64,000 bases of DNA from Vibrio quintilis (lineage in GTDB: Bacteria > Pseudomonadota > Gammaproteobacteria > Enterobacterales > Vibrionaceae): assembly GCF_024529975.1 (NCBI RefSeq), contig NZ_AP024897.1, positions 3,348,001 to 3,412,000 on the forward strand, read 5' to 3'. Position numbers and translations under genes: made by a program. Shown one piece after another: positions 48,177 to 57,530 of this stretch (positions within the stretch are counted from its first letter, which is position 1; each line of letters starts with the position of its first letter). The notes beneath the pieces are model-generated. The model worked only from the letters and a program-made list of their open reading frames with translations, made no database searches and was not told where the DNA came from.

Positions 48177-48214
48177 AATAAATCCACTTTCCGCAGAGAA
48201 TAACAGAGGCTAAT

Positions 48215-49222
48215 ATGCAACAATTTATTCAAGAATTACCAAAAGTAGAGCTTCATCTGCACATTGAAGGCACTCTGGAACCTGAACTGATGTTTGAGCT
48301 CGCCAAGCGTAATCAGGTTGAAATTCCCTTTTCAACCCCGGAAGAAGTAAAAAACGCCTATCAGTTTACTGACTTACAATCTTTTTTGGATATCTACTAT
48401 CAGGGAGCCAATGTGCTTCTTCATGAACAGGATTTCTTCGACTTAACCTGGGCTTACCTGCAACGTTGCCATGAAGAGAACGTTATCCATACTGAAATAT
48501 TCTTTGATCCGCAAACTCACACAGCCCGCGGCATCCCCTTCAAAACCGTTATTCAGGGGATCAACCGGGCACTGGAACAGGCCAGAACAGAGCTTGGTAT
48601 TTCCAGTCAGTTAATCATGTGTTTTCTTCGTCATCTGAGTGAAGAAGATGCGATCGAAACATTCAATCAGGCGCTGCCGTATCAATCATTAATTGCGGGT
48701 GTGGGACTCGATTCCTCCGAACAGGGACATCCGCCGGAAAAATTCTCAAAAGTATTTGAAATGGCAAGGAATGCAGGATTTCTCACCGTCGCTCATGCAG
48801 GTGAAGAAGGCCCGGCTGACAATATCATCACCGCGATTGAAGACCTTGGCGTAAGCCGGGTTGATCATGGTGTCCGGTGTGTTGAGAATAAAAAACTGGT
48901 TCAGCAGTTAGCTGAAACCCGCATGCCTCTGACCGTCTGCCCGCTTTCCAATATCAAGCTTTGTGTATTTGACACAATGCAGCAGCACAACATTGCAAAT
49001 CTGTTGAAAAAAGGCCTGTGTGTCACCATTAACTCAGATGATCCTGCTTATTTCGGGGGTTATATGAATGCCAACTTTATCGCGGTTGCCAAAGCGCATG
49101 AACTGACTAAAAATGAGTTAGCACAATTTACCCTGAATGCGATTGAAGCCAGTTTTATTGCACAGGAAGACAAGGACACCATGACGCAGCGTGTGCTTGA
49201 TTACCTGGTCACCGTGAATTAA
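48215..49222 (+). CDS. Adenosine deaminase family protein, probably adenine deaminase
   Basis: This zinc-dependent amidohydrolase deaminates adenine or adenosine in purine salvage. The 335 residues show zinc ligands His14 and His16 in ELHLHIEGT, the VAHAGEEGP His/Glu pair, RVDHGVR, and NSDDPAYFGGY with the catalytic aspartates. Such proteins are often annotated add. However, the SDDPAYFGGY motif is the one I associate with bacterial and yeast adenine deaminases rather than classical adenosine deaminases (TDDP). I therefore favour adenine as the substrate and leave the symbol open. Start ATG at 48215 after AACAGAGGC. Confidence 0.9.
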   Translation: MQQFIQELPKVELHLHIEGTLEPELMFELAKRNQVEIPFSTPEEVKNAYQFTDLQSFLDIYYQGANVLLHEQDFFDLTWAYLQRCHEENVIHTEIFFDPQTHTARGIPFKTVIQGINRALEQARTELGISSQLIMCFLRHLSEEDAIETFNQALPYQSLIAGVGLDSSEQGHPPEKFSKVFEMARNAGFLTVAHAGEEGPADNIITAIEDLGVSRVDHGVRCVENKKLVQQLAETRMPLTVCPLSNIKLCVFDTMQQHNIANLLKKGLCVTINSDDPAYFGGYMNANFIAVAKAHELTKNELAQFTLNAIEASFIAQEDKDTMTQRVLDYLVTVN

Positions 49223-49263
49223 TTCAGTCTGACCGGGCTATCCCCTTTATTCAAATACCAAAA

Positions 49264-49290
49264 CAGCGGATCATGAGGTCCGCTGCTTTT
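49264..49290 (+). terminator. Terminator after the deaminase gene
   Basis: A perfect 7-bp stem CAGCGGA / TCCGCTG, 8-nt loop, followed by CTTTT, 42 nt past the stop codon. Confidence 0.75.
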
Positions 49291-49306
49291 ACGTATCAAT
49301 TCGATG

Positions 49307-49346
49307 TATACCCAAACAACCTGAAGATGCAGGTTGTTTGGGTATA
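49307..49346. repeat. Dispersed intergenic palindrome, perfect copy
   Basis: A 40-nt element beginning TATACCCAAACAACCTG and ending CAGGTTGTTTGGGTATA: 17 complementary bases on each side of a 6-nt centre (AAGATG). I recall similar short palindromes scattered in Vibrio intergenic regions. The remainder of 49223-49493 contains only the deaminase terminator and presumably the HD-GYP promoter. Confidence 0.75.
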
Positions 49347-49493
49347 AAAACGTCCCCGAAAGGTCAATAGCTGTTAATAATAAAAATATTAATAAATTTG
49401 TTCATTTCGCAGATAATCATTCACCTCTTAGTCAATTCATCGCCTAAAATTATATACAACGACCAACAATGTATTTAATCAAGGGGAAAGCTC

Positions 49494-50648
49494 ATGGGTG
49501 AAGTGCAACATGACTCTCGGCAACCAGAGAAATTTAAAAGTCTGAATTCCCAACTCGCCCTGCTTCATGAAAGCATTTGCAAACAAATACCTCAGATAGT
49601 CCGGATTTCCTTCGCGATTTATGATCAGATGACGGACCACCTGAAAACTTATGCAGACAGCACACCCAAAGGTGAAATTCTGATTCACTATGAGTATCCT
49701 CTGAGTAAAATTCCATCCCTGAAAAAATGTGCCGAACAAGGCTCGAACCGGTATATTAATCATTTATATAAACGTCTGGAGAAAGACAGTCATCATAACA
49801 ACTGGTTAAGAGCGCAAAACTTTTCCTCATCCTTTGCTTCTCCCACTTACTACAACGATGAATTCATCGGGTTCATCTTTATCAATGCATCGGAGGATTT
49901 CATTTTCGATGAGTCGTCCGACAAAGTGCTGGCCCCTTATCTGGAACAAATCAGAGAAGCCGTCCTGAAAGAGTATCAAATCATTCACGCGATCTTAAAA
50001 GAGACGGAAAATATTCTGCAGCGCAATCCAAAGCATTTTAAGCAGGCGAAAGATCATCAGGAGCGGATGTATTTTTTCTCCAAAGTCATTGCTCAGGGGT
50101 TAACCGAGGTATATCAGTTAGATGATGAGCAAATTGACTTCATCACTCTGTTTTCCCGCCTGCATGACATCGGCAAGCTATCTCTGCCTTGTGATTTGCT
50201 GACTAAACCAGGTGCCCTTGCAAACGTTGAAAGAAAACAGGTCACCGGGCACATAGAGAAAGGGATTGAAATGATTAACCGGATTCTCCCTGAAACTGAA
50301 AATGGTAATCATGCCTGTATTGCAATTCTGAAAGATATCATGGCTTATCACCACGAGCTGATGGATGGCTCCGGCTATCCATACAATTTAAAAGGCCAGG
50401 AGATTCCTGTTTCCGCCCGGATTATTACCGTTGCCAATATATTTGATGCCCTGACCAGCCACCGCCCATACAAACAGGCACGCTCAGTACCGTTCGCTTT
50501 GCTTGAACTGGAAAAAATGGTGGCAGAAAAAAAACTGGATCGCCACTGTGTCAATGCATTGAGAAACAATCAGGAATATCTGAAAAAAGTGATTGAAAAA
50601 TATCCTGAGCCCGATCCCAGTCATTTATCTGATACCTACTACACATAG
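49494..50648 (+). CDS. HD-GYP domain cyclic-di-GMP phosphodiesterase
   Basis: Predicted c-di-GMP hydrolase with a metal centre. The 384 residues have an N-terminal GAF-like sensory region (~1-165; FIGFIFINASEDFIFDE) and an HD-GYP domain (~185-365). Catalytic motifs are complete: HDIGK at 224-228, GHIEKG, AYHHELMDGSGYP with the GYP signature at 294-296, and NIFDALTSHRPYK. AAGGGGAAAGCTC precedes the ATG. It is followed after 50 nt by an acyl-CoA synthetase gene. V. cholerae carries an HD-GYP gene at the corresponding place, as I recall (VC2340). Confidence 0.93.
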   Translation: MGEVQHDSRQPEKFKSLNSQLALLHESICKQIPQIVRISFAIYDQMTDHLKTYADSTPKGEILIHYEYPLSKIPSLKKCAEQGSNRYINHLYKRLEKDSHHNNWLRAQNFSSSFASPTYYNDEFIGFIFINASEDFIFDESSDKVLAPYLEQIREAVLKEYQIIHAILKETENILQRNPKHFKQAKDHQERMYFFSKVIAQGLTEVYQLDDEQIDFITLFSRLHDIGKLSLPCDLLTKPGALANVERKQVTGHIEKGIEMINRILPETENGNHACIAILKDIMAYHHELMDGSGYPYNLKGQEIPVSARIITVANIFDALTSHRPYKQARSVPFALLELEKMVAEKKLDRHCVNALRNNQEYLKKVIEKYPEPDPSHLSDTYYT

Positions 50649-50698
50649 AATGACAGTGGAATCGCGATCAACACAACAAAAAGGATTGGAGCCTGACA

Positions 50699-52408
50699 AT
50701 GGGTGACAGCAAAGGACATGACGAGTTATTCATAACACCGGACGAATATCTTCTGAAATGGGCTCAGTCACGCCCGGATGATATTTACCTGAAACAGATC
50801 AGAGAGAGAAAATTCGATACGTATACCTTCTCTGAGGTTGCAGATCAGGCACTGCGTCTGGTAACAGCATTACAAGAACAGGGATTAAAACCCCAGGATA
50901 AAATTGCCATTATTTCTAAAAATTGTGCTGAGTGGTTTATCTGCGATTTAGCCATGATGCTGGGCGACTTTATCAGCGTTCCGATCTTTCCGACAGCGAA
51001 CTTTGACACGATTGATTATTGCATCAGTCATAGTGAATGTCGGGCTGTATTTGTCGGTAAGTTAGATAACGCCGATACCGTGCGTCAGGTTCTGGATAAA
51101 CATAAACAGCTCAGCAGTATCGCCTTACCTTACCCGTCAGCACCTGAATGTAAATCTCAATTTTCAGCGCTCATTCAGCAACATGAGCCAGCATCAGTTA
51201 TCCCAAAACATGACAGAGATGCAATTATGTCCATTGTCTATACTTCAGGCACATCAGGAACACCTAAAGGCGCTATGTTGAGCTATGGTGCTTTTTTCTG
51301 GACTGTCAGACAACTGACCAATTTAATCTCAGTTCGTATTCAGGATCGTTTGTTCTCCTACCTGCCGCTGTCACATATTACTGAACGGGTTTATATCTTT
51401 GGTGTATCCATCATGACTGGCGTACAAACCGCCTTTCCTGAATCTCTGGAAACTTTCATCGAAGATGTCAGAATGCAGCGTCCGACGCTGTTCATTTCTG
51501 TTCCCCGGCTGTGGACGCTCTTTCAACAACGCATTTTGGATAAGCTGCCGCAAAGCCGCCTGAACTTACTGTTAAAAATACCTTTCATCAGACATCTCAT
51601 TCAACACAAAATAGCACGGGGACTGGGGCTGGATAAGGCAAGAATTCTGGGCTGCGGCTCTGCACCCGTCTCACCGGGATTACTGGCATGGTACGACAGA
51701 ATTGGTTTACCGATTACTGAAGCCTGGGGAATGACGGAATCTCTTGGACTCACAACACTTAACTATCCGTACAATCAGGACAAAATTGGTACTGTTGGCA
51801 TCACTGCGCCCGGCGTCCGGATCACAACCAACGGTGAAGGGGAAGTTCTGGTGCAAAGTCCGGGAGTATTTTCCGGCTATTATAAGAACGAACTCGCAAC
51901 GAGATGTATTTTTGATCATGAAGGCTGGATGAAAACCGGCGATCTGGGCAAGATAGATGCTGAAGATTATTTGAGTTTATCCGGCAGAAAAAAAGACACC
52001 TTTAAAACAGCAAAGGGGAAATTTGTCTCTCCTGTTCCTATCGAAAAACTTCTGTATCAGGCTGGGCGGTTCGAAATGCTTTGCTTAATCGGTTTAGGGC
52101 TTCCGGGGCCAATCCTGCTTGTTGTTCCTCATGATTTTCCTGATTTTGACAGACAAAGATATGAGCATTCAACCTGCAAAATCATTCAGAAAATGAACCA
52201 GCAGCTCCAGGCACATGAACAAATTAAAGGTGTTCTGATGATAAAAGAACCATGGACAATCGAAAATAGTGTGCTGACACCTACACTCAAAATTAAACGG
52301 TTTTTACTCGAAAGCAAATACCATGAACTGGGCTATCAGTGGCCGGAGAACAAGTTAATTTTGTGGGAAGATGATATTCAAAACCAGTCTCCGGCTTCTC
52401 ATGGTTAA
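50699..52408 (+). CDS. AMP-forming long-chain acyl-CoA synthetase-like protein
   Basis: This is an ANL-superfamily adenylating enzyme, probably activating fatty acids to acyl-CoA. The 569 residues show the P-loop SIVYTSGTSGTPKGAML (~residues 176-192), FSYLPLSHITERVY, ITEAWGMTESLG (A5 motif) and GWMKTGDLGKIDAEDYLSLSGRKKDTFKTAKGKFV (A7/A8 hinge) in overlapping parts. The Thr-Glu and Arg positions look intact. GGAG lies 7 nt before the ATG. It is most like the long-chain acyl-CoA synthetases with the VPIFPTAN segment. It overlaps the convergent DUF1127 gene by 4 nt. Confidence 0.88.
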   Translation: MGDSKGHDELFITPDEYLLKWAQSRPDDIYLKQIRERKFDTYTFSEVADQALRLVTALQEQGLKPQDKIAIISKNCAEWFICDLAMMLGDFISVPIFPTANFDTIDYCISHSECRAVFVGKLDNADTVRQVLDKHKQLSSIALPYPSAPECKSQFSALIQQHEPASVIPKHDRDAIMSIVYTSGTSGTPKGAMLSYGAFFWTVRQLTNLISVRIQDRLFSYLPLSHITERVYIFGVSIMTGVQTAFPESLETFIEDVRMQRPTLFISVPRLWTLFQQRILDKLPQSRLNLLLKIPFIRHLIQHKIARGLGLDKARILGCGSAPVSPGLLAWYDRIGLPITEAWGMTESLGLTTLNYPYNQDKIGTVGITAPGVRITTNGEGEVLVQSPGVFSGYYKNELATRCIFDHEGWMKTGDLGKIDAEDYLSLSGRKKDTFKTAKGKFVSPVPIEKLLYQAGRFEMLCLIGLGLPGPILLVVPHDFPDFDRQRYEHSTCKIIQKMNQQLQAHEQIKGVLMIKEPWTIENSVLTPTLKIKRFLLESKYHELGYQWPENKLILWEDDIQNQSPASHG

Positions 52409-52620
52409 TCCCAAAACGGACGCTCGGATTCCTTTTTCACCATGGATCGATCTACGCCAAGATCATCGTATAGTGATTCCGGCAGCTCCCTGAGTTGCTT
52501 GCGGGTCCGGTATTTTTGTATCCACAACGTTAGCAGGGATAAGATTTCCTTAATCAAAATACGGCTCACACTGATCACCGACACATGATATTTCTCTGGT
52601 TTACTCATCAACTCATTCAT
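52405..52620 (-). CDS. DUF1127 domain small protein
   Basis: A 71-residue protein starting at the ATG ending at 52620, with an excellent AAGGAGTTGTT ribosome-binding site; a start at 52683 is possible but lacks one. The C-terminal DUF1127 motif is WIQKYRTRKQLRELPESLYDDLGVD in overlapping parts. DUF1127 proteins are small and arginine-rich, and some bind RNA and affect phosphate or carbon metabolism in alphaproteobacteria; here the function is unknown. It is divergent from a LysR regulator across 99 nt. Confidence 0.85.
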   Translation of the reverse strand: MNELMSKPEKYHVSVISVSRILIKEILSLLTLWIQKYRTRKQLRELPESLYDDLGVDRSMVKKESERPFWD

Positions 52621-52719
52621 AACAACTCCTTGATTATCACTAAACTCATGGGTGATAATCACAAACTCATCAGTTAGCGACAAACGATAAAAATCACCAC
52701 TCAGTTAAGGAATACTTAA

Positions 52720-53673
52720 GTGAAAGAGCGACTTCCTCCTCTACAGGCCCTGTATTACTTCTGTACCGCAGCTGAAACCGGTAGCTTTAAAGATGCAGCA
52801 GAACAGCTGTTCGTCAGCGCTGCCGCAGTCAGCCAGCAAATTCGTCAGCTTGAAGAGTGGCTGAAATGTGAGTTATTTGTCAGACAACACCGTCAGGTTT
52901 TGCTGACTGGTGAGGGGAAAATTTTGTATCAGTCAGCCAGTAAAGGATTTACTGAAATCAAACATGGGGTGAGATTGTTAACTCAGGATCCCGATCCCAA
53001 ACGCCTTTCCATTTCAACCATTCCATCGTTTGCTCAACACTGGCTGGTTCCGCGCCTGCAACTTTTTCGCCAGCAACATCCGGATATGTTGTTACTGGTT
53101 GAACCCATCAGTAAACTGGCTTCCTTTGAAGATTCTTCTGTCGATATTTGTATCCGCTATGGAAAAGGAGAGTATGACAATCTGGATGCTGTTCTGTTAA
53201 TGGATGAAGTTCTCTATCCTGTTTGTCACCCTCTGTATCAGCAGCAACACCAAATTTACGATATTGATGATCTTCACCATGCAGACTTGATCGAAGATAT
53301 GTGGCCGGATATGAACTGGGGGCTCTGGCTGGAATCTGTGGGTGCAAAGAACCACTCCGCCGCCCGTCCGACACTCAAATATAATGGCGCACTTTATGTA
53401 CTTGAAGGGGCTTTATCTGTTCAGGGAATCGGACTGGCGAAGCACAGTATGGCTTATCGTCTGATTCAGGAAGGCAAGCTGGTCAGAATTGGTCATAAAA
53501 GCACTCAGTCAAGATACAGCTATTATCTGTGCGCACCTGAAAGTTATATGAGAAGAGAAAAAGTCACGCGCTTCCATCACTGGCTGCGTGAACAAATTGA
53601 GCAATTTCAGCGACAATATCCGCATCAGACTGAAGTCATTTCATCAGAAAATCAGTCTTCAGTTGTAAGTTAA
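52720..53673 (+). CDS. LysR-family transcriptional regulator (GcvA-like)
   Basis: A 317-residue LysR regulator of the GcvA type. The DNA-binding domain (~8-65) reads LPPLQALYYFCTAAETGSFKDAAEQLFVSAAAVSQQIRQLEEWL in overlapping parts; the GcvA-like effector domain has STIPSFAQHWLVPRLQLF and VDICIRYGKGEYDNL. The start is GTG at 52720 after AAGGAATACTTAA. Being divergent from the DUF1127 gene, it probably controls it, as LysR regulators often do. Confidence 0.9.
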   Translation: MKERLPPLQALYYFCTAAETGSFKDAAEQLFVSAAAVSQQIRQLEEWLKCELFVRQHRQVLLTGEGKILYQSASKGFTEIKHGVRLLTQDPDPKRLSISTIPSFAQHWLVPRLQLFRQQHPDMLLLVEPISKLASFEDSSVDICIRYGKGEYDNLDAVLLMDEVLYPVCHPLYQQQHQIYDIDDLHHADLIEDMWPDMNWGLWLESVGAKNHSAARPTLKYNGALYVLEGALSVQGIGLAKHSMAYRLIQEGKLVRIGHKSTQSRYSYYLCAPESYMRREKVTRFHHWLREQIEQFQRQYPHQTEVISSENQSSVVS

Positions 53674-53684
53674 AGCGGATGTAA

Positions 53685-53716
53685 AAAAGCCCGTCATATC
53701 AATATGACGGGCTTTT
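53685..53716. terminator. Bidirectional terminator between the LysR gene and fusA2
   Basis: A perfect 14-bp stem (AAAAGCCCGTCATA / TATGACGGGCTTTT) with a 4-nt loop lies between two convergent genes and has A/T tracts on both sides. Confidence 0.93.
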
Positions 53717-53740
53717 CAAATCAGTCGGAAAAAAGAAGAA

Positions 53741-55828
53741 TTACTTCGCTTCTTTTCTCGCTTTCACTTCAGCAATCACTTCTTCTGCAACGTTTGCAGG
53801 ACATGGTGCGTAGTGAGAGAACTCCATAGAGAACTGACCACGACCAGAAGTCATTGTACGTAAGTGACCGATGTAACCAAACATTTCTGAAAGAGGTACA
53901 TCAGCTTTAATACGTACACCTGTAACGCCAGCTTCCTGATCTTTGATCATACCGCGACGACGGTTCAGGTCACCAATCACATCACCAACGTGATCTTCTG
54001 GTGTAAATACGTCAACGTGCATGATTGGCTCAAGCAGTTGTGCGCCCGCTTTTGGAATAGACTGACGGAAAGCACCTTTCGCTGCGATTTCAAATGCAAT
54101 TGCAGATGAGTCAACTGCGTGGAAAGCACCATCGTACAGTTCGATTTCAACGTCAAGTACAGGGAATCCGGCAAGTACACCTTCCTGCATCATGCTTGCA
54201 AAGCCTTTTTCAACTGCTGGCCAGAATTCTTTAGGAACGTTACCGCCCACAACAGTTGAAGAGAATGTGAAGCCGCTGCCAGTTTCGCCAGGCTTGATGC
54301 GGTAATCGATTTTACCGAACTGACCAGAACCACCAGACTGTTTCTTATGCGTGTAGCTGTCTTCAACAGGCTGCGTGATTGTCTCACGGTAAGCAACCTG
54401 TGGTTGACCCACTTCAAGCTCAACACCGTAAGTACGCTTCAGGATATCAACTTTGATATCCAGGTGAAGTTCGCCCATACCTTTCAGGATGGTATCACCT
54501 GTTTCTTCATCAGTTTCAACCTGGAATGATGGATCTTCTGCAACCATTTTACCGATCGCGATACCCATTTTCTCAGATGCACCTTTATCTTTAGGCTTCA
54601 CAGCAATTTCGATAACAGGTGTTGGGAAGATCATTGGCTCAAGTGTACATTCATTTTTAGGATCACACAGTGTATGACCAGTCTGAACGTTCTTCATACC
54701 AACAACAGCAATGATATCACCCGCCTGAGCTGAAGAAATTTCATTACGCTCATCCGCGTGCATTTCAACCATACGGCCGATACGCTCAGTTTTACCTGTT
54801 GCAGAGTTAAGGATTGTGTCACCCTTATTCAATACACCTGAATAGATACGGATAAAGGTCAGGGCACCAAAACGGTCATCCATGATCTTAAATGCCAGCG
54901 CACGCAATGGCTCACTTGCATCAACTTTAGCAACTTCGCCAGTTGCTTCACCAGTATCTTTATCAGTCAGTGGCTGAGGGTCAACTTCTGTTGGTGCTGG
55001 CAGATAATCAACAACACCATCCAGCATTGGCTGCATCCCTTTGTTTTTGAATGCAGAACCGCAGAAAGTCGGGAAGAACGCCAGATCACGAGTCCCTTTA
55101 CGGATACAAGCTTTCAGCTGGTCAATTGTTGGTTCTTCACCGTCCATGTAAGCCATCATCAGCTCATCATCCTGCTCAACCGCAGTTTCGATCATCATTT
55201 CACGATATTCAGCAGCTTTGTCTGCATACTCAGCAGGAATGTCTTCAAGTGTGTAGTTTTCTGGCTGGCCAGATTCATCCCAGATCCACGCTTTCATGTT
55301 CAGCAGATCAATCACACCTTTGAAGTCATCTTCAATACCGATAGGCAGTGTCATGACGAGTGGGTTTGCACCCAGAACGTTTTTCACCTGCTCAACAACA
55401 CGGTAGAAATCTGCACCCATACGGTCCAGTTTGTTGACGAAGATCAGACGTGCAACGTGTGATTCGTTCGCATAGCGCCAGTTTGTTTCTGACTGAGGTT
55501 CAACACCACCTGAACCACAGAACACACCAACACCGCCATCAAGAACTTTGAGTGAACGATATACTTCAACAGTAAAATCCACGTGTCCAGGAGTATCGAT
55601 AATGTTCAGGCGGTGGTCTTTCCAGAAACAGGTTGTTGCTGCAGACTGGATAGTGATACCACGTTCAGCTTCCTGCTCCATGAAGTCTGTTGTAGCAGCG
55701 CCATCGTGAACTTCACCGGTACGGTGGATTTTACCAGTTAGCTTAAGAATACGCTCGGTAGAGGTAGTTTTACCCGCATCTACGTGAGCAAAAATACCAA
55801 TGTTTCTGTACTTTGATAAATCAGTCAT
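53741..55828 (-). CDS. fusA2: Elongation factor G, second paralogue (EF-G2 type)
   Basis: This GTPase has the full EF-G architecture in 695 residues. G domain: G1 AHVDAGKTT, switch [16 protein letters not shown]. Domain [24 protein letters not shown] in overlapping parts. Domains [21 protein letters not shown] and a C-terminal [15 protein letters not shown]. The N-terminus [22 protein letters not shown] and the [19 protein letters not shown] segment differ from the str-operon fusA ([36 protein letters not shown]). It is therefore the second vibrio EF-G rather than the canonical one. No rpsL, rpsG or tuf is adjacent. Confidence 0.92.
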   Translation of the reverse strand: MTDLSKYRNIGIFAHVDAGKTTSTERILKLTGKIHRTGEVHDGAATTDFMEQEAERGITIQSAATTCFWKDHRLNIIDTPGHVDFTVEVYRSLKVLDGGVGVFCGSGGVEPQSETNWRYANESHVARLIFVNKLDRMGADFYRVVEQVKNVLGANPLVMTLPIGIEDDFKGVIDLLNMKAWIWDESGQPENYTLEDIPAEYADKAAEYREMMIETAVEQDDELMMAYMDGEEPTIDQLKACIRKGTRDLAFFPTFCGSAFKNKGMQPMLDGVVDYLPAPTEVDPQPLTDKDTGEATGEVAKVDASEPLRALAFKIMDDRFGALTFIRIYSGVLNKGDTILNSATGKTERIGRMVEMHADERNEISSAQAGDIIAVVGMKNVQTGHTLCDPKNECTLEPMIFPTPVIEIAVKPKDKGASEKMGIAIGKMVAEDPSFQVETDEETGDTILKGMGELHLDIKVDILKRTYGVELEVGQPQVAYRETITQPVEDSYTHKKQSGGSGQFGKIDYRIKPGETGSGFTFSSTVVGGNVPKEFWPAVEKGFASMMQEGVLAGFPVLDVEIELYDGAFHAVDSSAIAFEIAAKGAFRQSIPKAGAQLLEPIMHVDVFTPEDHVGDVIGDLNRRRGMIKDQEAGVTGVRIKADVPLSEMFGYIGHLRTMTSGRGQFSMEFSHYAPCPANVAEEVIAEVKARKEAK

Positions 55829-56016
55829 TGTCTTACTCTGTTAATAAGGTATAAATTGCGCGCAGAGTATATCATAATCTATCCAGACTGATAGCCCTGC
55901 TTGCACTTTGGTTAAAAATAATTTCAGTCGATGACCTGATAGTCATTATAGGCTGTTTCAAACGACTGATTACAAGTTCAGTGATACAAATGCATCACCT
56001 TAATTATGTTTTCACT

Positions 56017-57396
56017 CTATAACTCATCAAAAGCTTCAATTGCCTCTGAAAGTTTCTTCACCGGATGAATCTGCATCCCGGATATGCCACCTTTTGGCAT
56101 ATTGGCTGCTGGAATAACCGCTGTTTTGAATCCGTGTTTAAATGCTTCGTTCAGACGCTCTTGTCCGCTGGGAACCGGGCGAATTTCACCAGCCAGCCCC
56201 ACTTCCCCAAAAATAACGACATCTTTTGGCAGGGGACGATCACGGAAACTGGAGAGCAATGCCATGACCAAAGCCAGGTCAGCACTGGTCTCAGTCACTT
56301 TTACCCCACCAACGACATTCACGTAAACATCCTGATCTGCCATCATGAGTCCGCCATGCTTATGCAAGACAGCTAAAAGTAATGACAACCGGTTCTGTTC
56401 CAGACCGACAGCCACCCGGCGAGGGTTTGCGAGCTGAGAATAATCGACAAGTGCCTGAATTTCAACCAGCAAAGGACGAGTTCCTTCCCAGATCACCATC
56501 ACAGAGCTGCCTGACGTTTCTTCTTCCCCTCTGGACAGAAATATAGCAGAAGGATTACTGACTTCTTTCATGCCGTTTCCGGTCATTGCAAATACACCGA
56601 GTTCATTGATGGCACCAAACCGGTTTTTGTGGCTTCTGAGTGTCCTGAAACGGCTATCCGTTCCGCCGTCCAGCAGCACAGAACAGTCAATGATATGCTC
56701 CAGAACCTTTGGCCCGGCCAGCGTTCCGTCTTTTGTGACATGACCAACAATAAATACCGCAACATTATTCTGTTTTGCATACCGGGTCAGTGCCGTTGCC
56801 GATTCCCGCACCTGCGCCACACTGCCGGGAGATGACTGAACATCAGAAACATGCATGACCTGTATCGAGTCAATGACCATAATTCCGGGACGTTCTTTTT
56901 CTGCAAGCTGGCATATTTTGTCAACACTGGTTTCTGAAAGCATCTTCAGATTTTGCTTCGGTAATTCAAGCCGGGAGGCTCTCATTGCAACCTGCTGCAA
57001 GGATTCTTCCCCGGTAACATACAGCGTCGGCATGTTATCCGCCAGATAGCACATCACCTGTAATAATAAAGTGGACTTTCCGGCGCCGGGACTTCCACCA
57101 ATGAGAATGGCTGCACCGGGAACAATACCGCCGCCTAAAACCCGGTCAAACTCTTTAAAGCCACTGGTAAAGCGGGGAACTTCCTGCAAATCAATATCTG
57201 CCAGTACCTGCACCTGTGACTCTGATAAAGAACCGGCATACCCTGTCAGACGCTCATGTCTTGCTGCCTGAGGCGATGCCGGCATTCTGACTTCCGTAAT
57301 TGTGTTCCACGAGCCACATGCGCTACATTGACCTTGCCATCTTGGATAATCGGCTCCACAATCATTACATACATACGCTCTTTTTAATTTAGCCAT
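56017..57396 (-). CDS. radA: DNA repair protein RadA
   Basis: RadA is a RecA-like hexameric helicase that promotes branch migration during recombination. The 459 residues have an N-terminal zinc finger (C10, C13, C24, C27), the ATPase Walker A GGSPGAGKSTLLLQ, the RadA-specific LRSHKNRFGAINELG motif, and a C-terminal Lon-protease-like domain (~280-455, GGVKVTETSADLALVMALLSS in overlapping parts). It is divergent from the PilZ gene across 134 nt. In enterobacteria and Vibrio it is usually near serB, as here. Confidence 0.97.
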   Translation of the reverse strand: MAKLKRAYVCNDCGADYPRWQGQCSACGSWNTITEVRMPASPQAARHERLTGYAGSLSESQVQVLADIDLQEVPRFTSGFKEFDRVLGGGIVPGAAILIGGSPGAGKSTLLLQVMCYLADNMPTLYVTGEESLQQVAMRASRLELPKQNLKMLSETSVDKICQLAEKERPGIMVIDSIQVMHVSDVQSSPGSVAQVRESATALTRYAKQNNVAVFIVGHVTKDGTLAGPKVLEHIIDCSVLLDGGTDSRFRTLRSHKNRFGAINELGVFAMTGNGMKEVSNPSAIFLSRGEEETSGSSVMVIWEGTRPLLVEIQALVDYSQLANPRRVAVGLEQNRLSLLLAVLHKHGGLMMADQDVYVNVVGGVKVTETSADLALVMALLSSFRDRPLPKDVVIFGEVGLAGEIRPVPSGQERLNEAFKHGFKTAVIPAANMPKGGISGMQIHPVKKLSEAIEAFDEL

Positions 57397-57530
57397 GCTG
57401 CCCCGGTAAATAATTTAATGTGATCCAGAAAACATTTTATCTTTAACATGTTTTGAAATATAACAAGATAACACTAAAGATCGATTAAAAAAGTCGATAA
57501 TGATATTCAGGCCGGAAACTTGATAAGAAT

